5,876 nucleotides of DNA from Bacteroidales bacterium (GTDB lineage Bacteria; Bacteroidota; Bacteroidia; Bacteroidales; UBA932). Shown here piece after piece: positions 1-4,938 of the stretch. Position 1 is the first letter of the stretch. Each line of letters starts with the position of its first letter. The notes under the pieces were generated by a model. The model ran no database searches and was not told the DNA's origin. It worked only from the letters and a program-made list of their open reading frames with translations. Location of the stretch: positions 1-5,876 of the forward strand of contig JAEEQI010000150.1 in assembly GCA_016285215.1 (NCBI GenBank). The letters are read 5' to 3'. The translations under genes and the position numbers were made by a program.

Positions 1-6
1 GTCCCA

Positions 7-28
7 GAAGGACATTTCTGTGTCCTTC
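7..28 (-). terminator. Hairpin just downstream of tatA, possible weak terminator
   Basis: Arms at 7-14 and 21-28 (GAAGGACA / TGTCCTTC) are perfectly complementary over 8 bp around a 6-nt loop. Read on the minus strand, the hairpin begins 8 nt after the tatA stop codon, where an operon end would lie. The sequence after it (toward position 1) is not a T-run and the window stops there, so intrinsic termination is not demonstrated. It could instead be an mRNA 3'-end stabilising hairpin or chance. Confidence 0.3.
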
Positions 29-36
29 CCCGCCAC

Positions 37-237
37 TTATTTCTCTTCAGGCTTGGTGTCGTCGGCCTTGATTTCCTTCTCCACCTCGTTCATACCCTCC
101 TTAAAACTCTTGACACCCTTGCCGAGACCCTTCATGAGCTCGGGAATCGTCTTGCCTCCGAAAAGCAGCAGCACTACCAGGACCAGGGCAACGATCTCCC
201 AGGTTCCGATCATCAGAAGCGGGTAAACAGTAAGCAT
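37..237 (-). CDS. tatA: TatA/E-family twin-arginine translocase subunit
   Basis: Small membrane subunit of the Tat pathway, which exports folded proteins carrying twin-arginine signals; TatA oligomers form the transient passage through the inner membrane. The 66-residue product has the family layout: a short N-terminus with a polar Glu14, one membrane helix at about 15-26 rich in V and L, the hinge FGGK (26-29), an amphipathic helix (IPELMKGLGKGVKSF, 31-45) and a charged, disordered tail. Two starts are possible: Met1 lies 4 nt after the thioesterase stop, while Met9 (codon at 211-213) would give a more canonical short N-terminus beginning MIGTWE. Neither has a clear ribosome-binding site. 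I keep the longer form because of the tight operon spacing. It is the last gene of the valS operon in this window. No tatC is visible here, so the partner must be encoded elsewhere or to the left. Confidence 0.9.
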   Translation of the reverse strand: MLTVYPLLMIGTWEIVALVLVVLLLFGGKTIPELMKGLGKGVKSFKEGMNEVEKEIKADDTKPEEK

Positions 238-241
238 AATA

Positions 242-655
242 TCAGTCGTTTAAGTGTTCTTCAAACAGTTTTACAACGGGCTCGGGGCAGCGGACGGGGC
301 GGAAGGTGTCCTTGTTGATGAAGCCAAGGACTACGGGTCCGTCGGCGCAAAGGACGCCGTCCTGGTTATAGACGGCCTGCTTGACGACCATTTTGGCCAG
401 CGGTACTTTGTCGAACTGGGCTACGGCGGTGAGCACGTCTCCCATGCGGGCCGGATGGTGGAAATGGCATTCCACGCTCACGATGGGAACCAGGATGCCC
501 AGTTCCTTCTCGCAGCGTTCGATGGGGAATCCCAGCTTGACCATCATCTCGTCACGGGCGATTTCGAAATAACGGACGTAATTGGAGTGATGGACCACGG
601 CCATCTGGTCGGTCTCGTAATAGCGGACAGGGAATGTGCTCTTGAACGTAGCCAT
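242..655 (-). CDS. YbgC/FadM-type acyl-CoA thioesterase (hotdog fold, 4HBT)
   Basis: Cytoplasmic hotdog-fold thioesterase of 137 residues, the usual length for the 4HBT/YbgC family, which hydrolyses acyl-CoA or acyl-ACP thioesters. The N-terminal signature is clear: RYYETDQMAVVHHSNYVRYF at 11-30, followed by E31 and R34. This includes Asp16, the position of the catalytic Asp in the family, and His22/His23 followed by the N-Y-x-x-Y-F-E helix. The region 59-67 (VSVECHFHH) and the later VVLGFINK match the core beta strands. The ATG lies 3 nt after the valS stop (TAA-GAG-ATG) and the stop lies 4 nt before tatA, so it is translated within the same operon. In Proteobacteria a ybgC gene neighbours the Tol-Pal genes; that context is absent here. 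Substrate specificity cannot be read from the sequence. Confidence 0.9.
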   Translation of the reverse strand: MATFKSTFPVRYYETDQMAVVHHSNYVRYFEIARDEMMVKLGFPIERCEKELGILVPIVSVECHFHHPARMGDVLTAVAQFDKVPLAKMVVKQAVYNQDGVLCADGPVVLGFINKDTFRPVRCPEPVVKLFEEHLND

Positions 656-658
656 CTC

Positions 659-3310
659 TTATTTCTTCAGCTGTGCGATCTTGGCTTCGAGGCTCTCAAT
701 CTTGGAGAGGGCATCGGCCTCTTTCTTGCGCTCGTTCTCGATGACCTGGGCGGGAGCGTGGGCGGTGAACTTCTCGTTGGAGAGTTTGGCGCGGACGCCC
801 TGCAGGAACTTCTGCTGGTACTCGAGGTCCTTTTCGGCCTTGGCGAGCTCCTCGGCCACGTTCACCAGTCCGTCGAGGGCTATGAACAGCTCGAGGGTGC
901 GGACCATGAAGCCTACGCCCTGGGCGCTGCCGAACTCGGCCACGCGCTCTACGGTGACGTTGGCGAGCTTCTCCACCACGGGGATGACGCTCTCGGGGAA
1001 CTCGTTGCCCTTGATCTTGAGGGTGAGGTTCTCCTTCGGGGCGATGTTGCGCTGGCTGCGCACGCCACGCACGCCGTTCACGGCCTCGGCGGCCAGGGTG
1101 AAGTTCTCGAGGACCTTCTGGTCGTAGTCTTCGGCCTTCGGGGAGGCGGCGTACATGATGGTCTCGCCTTCCTTGCGGGGGGCGATGTCCTGCCACAGTT
1201 CCTCGGTGATGAAGGGCATCACAGGGTGGATGAGCTTCAGCAGGGCCTCGAAGAAGCCGAGGGTCGCTTTCTGGGTCTCGGCATCGACGGGCTGGCCGAA
1301 GGCAGGCTTGATGGCCTCCAGGTACCAGCTGCAATAGTCGTCCCAGAAGAGCTTATAGATGGTCATGAGGGCATCGGAGATGCGGAACTTGCTGTAATGG
1401 TCTTCCACCAGGGCCAGGGTATCCGACAATTTGGCGGCGAACCATTCGATGGCCAGCTTGGCAGCCGGGCTCTGGGCCACGGCAGCATCTACCTGGAAAC
1501 CCTTCACCAGACGGTAACTGTTCCAGATCTTGTTGCAGAAGGCTGCGCCCTGCTTGATCTGCGCCTCATCATAGAAAATATCGTTGCCGGCGCTGGAGCA
1601 AAGCAGCATGCCAATGCGCACAGCATCAGCACCATAGGTATCAATCAGGTCAAGGGGATTCGGCGAATTTCCGAGGGTCTTCGACATTTTCCGCCCGATT
1701 TTATCCCTCACAATACCAGTAAAGTACACGTTGGAGAAGGGCTCCTTGCCCATAAATTCCTCGCCGGCCATGATCATACGGGCCACCCAGAAGAAAATGA
1801 TATCCGGGCCGGTCACCAAGTCGTTAGTCGGGTAATAATAGGCCAGATCTTTGTTGGGCTGGTGGTCCGGATGGCCGGGCTTTTCGGGGTCAAAGACCGA
1901 GATGGGCCACAGCCAACTGCTGAACCAGGTATCCAGCACATCTTCGTCTTGCTTAAGGTCTTCAGCCTTGATATTCGGATTAATAGCCCTTGCCTCTTGA
2001 AGTGCTTCTTCAGCAGTTGCAGCTACGACGAATTTTCCGTCCGGGAGGTAATATGCAGGAATGCGCTGGCCCCACCAGAGCTGACGGGAGATACACCAGT
2101 CGCGGGCGTTCTCCATCCAGTGGCGGTAAGTATTGATGTATTTCTCGGGAATGAAGTTGGTGCGGCCGCTCAATACCGTCTCCAGGGCCGTTGCAGCCAG
2201 GCTTTCCATCTTCAGGAACCACTGGGCGCTGAGTTTGGGTTCGATGACGGCATCGGTGCGCTCGCTATACCCCACAGGAGAGGTATAATCCTCTACCTTG
2301 AGCAGGTTGCCGGATTCCTCCAGCATCTTCACAATCTTCTTACGGGCCACAAAACGGTCCTCACCCACCAGAATCTGGGCTTTCTCGTTGAGTTTGCCGT
2401 GGTCGTCAATGATCTCCAGCACGGGGAGATTGTGACGCAGGCCAATCTCGTAGTCGTGGACGTCGTGGGCAGGGGTTACCTTGAGGCAGCCGGTACCAAA
2501 GTCCATCTCCACGTAATCGTCCTCAATCACAGGGATTTCCCTATTGATGAGCGGAATAAGCACCTTCTTGCCCTTGAGCCAGAAGTGACGCTCGTCCTTG
2601 GGGTTCACGCAGATGGCGGCATCGGCCATAATGGTCTCGGGACGGGTGGTGGCAATCACCAGATACTTGTCGGTAGGATTGCCCTGGCCGTCGGAGATAT
2701 AATACTTGAGGTGATAGAAATGGCTCTTGGTGTCCTTGTGGATAACCTCGTCGTCGGATACGGCGGTGAGGGCCTCAGGATCCCAGTTCACCATACGCAC
2801 ACCCTTGTAAATCCAGCCTTTCTTGTAGAAATACACAAAGGTATTGATCACGGCGTCGCTCAGGGCCGGCTCCATAGTAAAGCGGGTACGGTCCCAGTCG
2901 CATGAGCAACCCAGTTTCTTGAGCTGCTGCAGGATAATGCCGCCGTGCTCCTCTTTCCATTCCCAGGCGTGACGCAGGAACTCTTCACGGCCGATATCCT
3001 CCTTGCGGATACCCTGGGCCTTGAGTTTGGCCACCACCTTGCTCTCGGTGGCAATGGAAGCGTGGTCCGTTCCCGGTACCCAGCAGGCGTTCTTTCCGTC
3101 CATACGGGCCTTGCGGATGAGCACGTCGTTAAGCGTGTTATTGAGCACGTGGCCCATATGCAGGATACCCGTCACATTGGGCGGCGGAATCACTATGGTA
3201 TAAGGTTGTTTCTCGTTGGGTTCGCTGTGAAAGAACTTGTGGTCAAGCCAATAGGCGTACCACTTGTCCTCTACCTCTTTAGCACTGTACTTTGCTGCTA
3301 ATTCCTTCAT
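659..3310 (-). CDS. valS: Valyl-tRNA synthetase
   Basis: Class I aminoacyl-tRNA synthetase that charges tRNA-Val with valine in the cytoplasm and edits mischarged threonine. The 883-residue product is complete and of normal length for bacterial ValRS. Visible landmarks in order: PPPNVTG (43-49) leading into the HIGH signature as HMGH (51-54); WVPGTDHA (77-84); the CP1 editing domain (about 200-350) with TTRPET (221-226) and PAHD (280-283) followed by Asp286; WWGQRIP (412-418); DTWFSSWLWP (460-469); the second ATP signature KMSKT (541-545); an anticodon-binding helical domain (about 615-770); and a C-terminal charged coiled coil (about 818-883), the tRNA-contacting arm typical of ValRS. It is the first gene of the minus-strand operon. 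The start at 3308-3310 is followed by MKELAAKYSAKEVEDKWY, the expected family N-terminus. The gene has almost no TTA, CTA or TCA codons, which leaves a very long spurious open frame on the opposite strand. Confidence 0.98.
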   Translation of the reverse strand: MKELAAKYSAKEVEDKWYAYWLDHKFFHSEPNEKQPYTIVIPPPNVTGILHMGHVLNNTLNDVLIRKARMDGKNACWVPGTDHASIATESKVVAKLKAQGIRKEDIGREEFLRHAWEWKEEHGGIILQQLKKLGCSCDWDRTRFTMEPALSDAVINTFVYFYKKGWIYKGVRMVNWDPEALTAVSDDEVIHKDTKSHFYHLKYYISDGQGNPTDKYLVIATTRPETIMADAAICVNPKDERHFWLKGKKVLIPLINREIPVIEDDYVEMDFGTGCLKVTPAHDVHDYEIGLRHNLPVLEIIDDHGKLNEKAQILVGEDRFVARKKIVKMLEESGNLLKVEDYTSPVGYSERTDAVIEPKLSAQWFLKMESLAATALETVLSGRTNFIPEKYINTYRHWMENARDWCISRQLWWGQRIPAYYLPDGKFVVAATAEEALQEARAINPNIKAEDLKQDEDVLDTWFSSWLWPISVFDPEKPGHPDHQPNKDLAYYYPTNDLVTGPDIIFFWVARMIMAGEEFMGKEPFSNVYFTGIVRDKIGRKMSKTLGNSPNPLDLIDTYGADAVRIGMLLCSSAGNDIFYDEAQIKQGAAFCNKIWNSYRLVKGFQVDAAVAQSPAAKLAIEWFAAKLSDTLALVEDHYSKFRISDALMTIYKLFWDDYCSWYLEAIKPAFGQPVDAETQKATLGFFEALLKLIHPVMPFITEELWQDIAPRKEGETIMYAASPKAEDYDQKVLENFTLAAEAVNGVRGVRSQRNIAPKENLTLKIKGNEFPESVIPVVEKLANVTVERVAEFGSAQGVGFMVRTLELFIALDGLVNVAEELAKAEKDLEYQQKFLQGVRAKLSNEKFTAHAPAQVIENERKKEADALSKIESLEAKIAQLKK

Positions 3311-3337
3311 ATATTATTACCATTATATTCAATCTTA

Positions 3338-3345
3338 CAAATGTA
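3338..3345 (-). promoter_or_regulatory. Predicted -7 box of the valS operon promoter
   Basis: On the minus strand this reads TACATTTG, an exact match to the Bacteroidota -7 consensus TAnnTTTG, 27 nt upstream of the valS ATG. The expected -33 position, about 19-20 nt further upstream, carries only a weak match (AATG against TTTG) and falls inside the palindrome at 3364-3382. No T-box or other leader structure was recognised in the short leader. Confidence 0.5.
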
Positions 3346-3363
3346 CGGAAAATTTACTAATTT

Positions 3364-3382
3364 TCATTATTCAGAATAATGA
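3364..3382. promoter_or_regulatory. 19-bp palindrome upstream of valS, candidate operator
   Basis: Arms TCATTATTC (3364-3372) and GAATAATGA (3374-3382) are perfect 9-bp inverted complements around a single central A. It lies in the AT-rich divergent control region, at the expected -33 position of the predicted valS promoter, where a dimeric DNA-binding protein would interfere with or assist transcription. The one-base centre makes an RNA hairpin less likely than a DNA protein-binding site. The regulator, if any, is unknown, and chance formation in AT-rich DNA cannot be excluded. Confidence 0.35.
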
Positions 3383-3401
3383 CATTTATGGCGGCGCCTC
3401 G

Positions 3402-3425
3402 GAAAACAAAATAAATTTTGTTTTC
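3402..3425. promoter_or_regulatory. 24-bp palindrome overlapping the right operon promoter, candidate operator
   Basis: Arms GAAAACAAAAT (3402-3412) and ATTTTGTTTTC (3415-3425) are perfect 11-bp inverted complements separated by AA. The right arm contains the TTTG (3417-3420) proposed as the -33 box of the promoter for the DUF3467-kdsC-maf-mutY operon. A protein bound here would be placed to control that operon. The arms are mostly A/T homopolymer-like, which raises the chance of coincidence. Confidence 0.4.
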
Positions 3426-3447
3426 TCTCGGTTTGCACATAAATTTG
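3417..3447 (+). promoter_or_regulatory. Predicted promoter of the DUF3467-kdsC-maf-mutY operon
   Basis: A -33 element TTTG (3417-3420) and an exact Bacteroidota -7 box TAAATTTG (3440-3447, consensus TAnnTTTG) are separated by 19 nt, the normal spacing for the primary sigma factor of this phylum. Transcription would begin around 3454, leaving a leader of only about 10-15 nt before the ATG at 3467. A second TTTG at 3432-3435 is too close to the -7 box to serve. Confidence 0.6.
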
Positions 3448-3466
3448 CAGAAAGAATATTCATACA

Positions 3467-3817
3467 ATGGAGAATAACAATAATAAACCCCAGAATCAGA
3501 TAAGCCTGGAACTCAAACCGGAAGTAGCCAAAGGCTCCTACTCCAACCTGGCCATCATTTCGCATTCCAGAAGCGAATTCATCATTGACTTTGCCACTAC
3601 CCTTCCCGGTATTGCCAAACCGGAGATTGGCAACCGCATCATTATGACCCCCGAGCACGCCAAGCGCCTGATGAACGCCCTGTTTGACAACATCTCCAAG
3701 TACGAGGCCCAGTTTGGCCTCATCGACCTGGGCGGCAAGGGCCCTCAGGGACAGGGTACCACCTTCAATCTGGCCGATTTCGGACCGCTGGGTGGAGGTA
3801 GCGGAAACAAGTCGTAA
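3467..3817 (+). CDS. DUF3467 domain protein of unknown function
   Basis: A 116-residue protein that I recognise as DUF3467, a small conserved family common in Bacteroidota with no established function. The core runs from about 12 to 85: an alternating hydrophobic strand region (SYSNLAIISHSRSEFIIDFA, 24-43), the conserved PGIAKPEIGNRIIMTPEHAK (47-66), then a helix (RLMNALFDNISKYEAQFG). A Gly/Gln-rich tail (89-116) looks disordered. There is no signal peptide or membrane segment, so a cytoplasmic location is likely. The N-terminus is Asn-rich (MENNNN). The ATG follows the predicted promoter closely and has no clear ribosome-binding site, as is usual in this phylum. It is the first gene of the right operon, and the next gene starts 3 nt after its stop. 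Co-transcription with kdsC, maf and mutY is the only functional hint. Confidence 0.88.
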   Translation: MENNNNKPQNQISLELKPEVAKGSYSNLAIISHSRSEFIIDFATTLPGIAKPEIGNRIIMTPEHAKRLMNALFDNISKYEAQFGLIDLGGKGPQGQGTTFNLADFGPLGGGSGNKS

Positions 3818-3820
3818 GGA

Positions 3821-4342
3821 ATGGATTTAAAGAAGATTAAGGCTTTCGCCTTCGATATAGACGGCGTGGCTACCGACGGTACGCTCCTCTGCACCACGGA
3901 TGGAGATTTCCTCCGCATATACGACGCCAAGGACGGCTTTGGCATCCGTATGGCCGTGATGAACGGTTTCCCCGTTGCCGTAATCACGGGCGGCAGCTCG
4001 GAGAGTATCCGCAAACGGATGACGGCCAGCGGCGTAAAGCCCGAGGACGTATTCCTTCACTGCAGAAACAAGATGGACGAATTCACCATATTCTGTGAGC
4101 GTTACAGCCTTTCACCTAAAGAAGTGATGTACTTTGGCGACGATGTCCCCGACATCGAAGTCATGCAGGCCTGCGGCTGTGCCGTCTGCCCTTCCGATGC
4201 CGTAGTGGACGTGCAGAAAGTGGCCGACTGGATGACCGATGCCCCGGGCGGAAAAGGCTGTCTGCGGGAAGCCATCGAGAAAACCCTGAGAAAGCAGGGC
4301 AAGTGGATCTTTGATCCCGCAACCTACAAAAAGCAGTTCTGA
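3821..4342 (+). CDS. kdsC: KdsC-like HAD phosphatase (3-deoxy-D-manno-octulosonate 8-phosphate phosphatase)
   Basis: Cytoplasmic HAD-superfamily phosphatase of 173 residues, the length of the cap-less KdsC subfamily, which acts as a tetramer. KdsC removes phosphate from Kdo-8-P, giving Kdo for the inner core of lipopolysaccharide. The HAD motifs are complete: motif I FDIDGVATDG (11-20) with nucleophile Asp12 and acid/base Asp14; motif II Thr56 in VITGG (54-58); motif III Lys84 in NKMDEF (83-88); motif IV GDDVPDIEVM (106-115) with Asp107 and Asp108. The C-terminal ADWMTDAPGGKGCLREA (135-151) aligns with the KdsC tail ADYVT..GGxGAVREV, which reaches a neighbouring active site. Small departures from E. 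coli KdsC, such as Ala17 for Leu and Gly58 where E. coli has Arg in ITGR, agree with my recollection of Bacteroidota homologues. A phosphatase for another sugar acid phosphate is possible. Its TGA overlaps the maf ATG by one base, implying translational coupling. Confidence 0.88.
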   Translation: MDLKKIKAFAFDIDGVATDGTLLCTTDGDFLRIYDAKDGFGIRMAVMNGFPVAVITGGSSESIRKRMTASGVKPEDVFLHCRNKMDEFTIFCERYSLSPKEVMYFGDDVPDIEVMQACGCAVCPSDAVVDVQKVADWMTDAPGGKGCLREAIEKTLRKQGKWIFDPATYKKQF

Positions 4343-4938
4343 TGGATCTCAAAGGAAAGCAGATCATCCTGGGCAGCAATTCTCCAAGAAGAAGAGAATT
4401 GCTAAAAGGACTAGATATTGATTTTGAGGTAGATACAAATAACAACTTCAAGGAAAGCTTTGGCCCGGAAATCCCCTACGACCAAGTTCCCCGGCTTATG
4501 TCCCAAGGGAAGTCCAACGGCTTCCATCGGCCCTTAAAAGAGAATGAGATTCTCATCACCGCCGACACTATGGTCATCCTCCCCGCCACGGCCGACAGAC
4601 CCGGCGAAATCCTGGGCAAACCCAAAGACCGGGAAGACGCCTGCCGTATGCTCAGAGACCTCTCCGGCCGGGAACACCACGTTACCACCGCCGTCACCCT
4701 CCGGGACTGCCACAGACAGGAGACCTTTGACGTTACCACAGAGGTTTGGTTCAAGGAGCTTTCCCAAGAAGAAATAGATTATTACGTAGACACCTATAAA
4801 CCCTATGACAAAGCGGGCGCCTATGCCATCCAGGAGTGGATTGGGCATGTGGGCATTACCCGCATTGAGGGTTCCTACTTCAACGTGGTAGGCTTCCCTG
4901 TCCAGCGTGTCTACGAGGCCCTAAAACGTTTCCTGTGA
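4342..4938 (+). CDS. maf: Maf-family nucleotide pyrophosphatase (house-cleaning NTPase)
   Basis: Cytoplasmic Maf/YhdE-type enzyme of 198 residues, a normal length, which hydrolyses dTTP, UTP or modified nucleoside triphosphates to monophosphate and pyrophosphate; the family is also linked to septum inhibition. Conserved elements are SNSPRRRELL (12-21), which forms the phosphate-binding loop; Lys57 in the position of the conserved K of the second motif; ITADTMV (72-78) with catalytic Asp75; GKPKD (92-96); DKAGAYAIQE (156-165); and GSYFNVVGFP (177-186). The AGAYAIQ segment with Gln164 resembles the dTTP/UTP-specific YhdE branch more than the m7GTP-specific YceF branch, but this is inference. 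The ATG overlaps the kdsC TGA by one base (TGATG) and the stop overlaps the mutY start by four (GTGA). The first 35 codons are more AT-rich than the rest of the gene and contain a perfect 10-bp hairpin. Confidence 0.95.
   Translation: MDLKGKQIILGSNSPRRRELLKGLDIDFEVDTNNNFKESFGPEIPYDQVPRLMSQGKSNGFHRPLKENEILITADTMVILPATADRPGEILGKPKDREDACRMLRDLSGREHHVTTAVTLRDCHRQETFDVTTEVWFKELSQEEIDYYVDTYKPYDKAGAYAIQEWIGHVGITRIEGSYFNVVGFPVQRVYEALKRFL
4375..4403 (+). other. Perfect 10-bp hairpin within the start of maf
   Basis: AGCAATTCTC (4375-4384) and GAGAATTGCT (4394-4403) are exact inverted complements around a 9-nt purine-rich loop. The hairpin begins 33 nt after the maf ATG and coincides with the codons for the conserved SNSPRRRELL motif. 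Those codons are AGA AGA AGA GAA TTG CTA, whereas most Arg and Leu codons in these genes are CGN and CTG/CTC. It may be an mRNA structure affecting translation or a by-product of local composition. Confidence 0.4.

Noticed and set aside
254..2905. 883-codon open frame on the plus strand covering most of valS and the thioesterase
   Set aside because: It is exactly codon-aligned antisense to both genes, so its openness only reflects the lack of TTA, CTA and TCA codons in them. The translation is a low-complexity string rich in L, G, E, V and H with no recognisable domain, while the minus-strand products are clear family members. The equal length to ValRS is coincidence.
3311..3337. T-box or other amino-acid-responsive leader for valS
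   Set aside because: The predicted leader is only about 20-27 nt, too short for a T-box, and no specifier or antiterminator structure is visible.
3818..3823. Strong Shine-Dalgarno site for kdsC (AAGGA)
   Set aside because: AAGGA at 3816-3820 abuts the ATG with no spacer, so it cannot act as a normal ribosome-binding site; coupling to the upstream stop is more likely.
4374..4450. Horizontal transfer or recombination patch at the AT-rich start of maf
   Set aside because: The segment encodes the conserved Maf N-terminal motif in frame and is under 80 nt. Composition alone at this length is not evidence of transfer.
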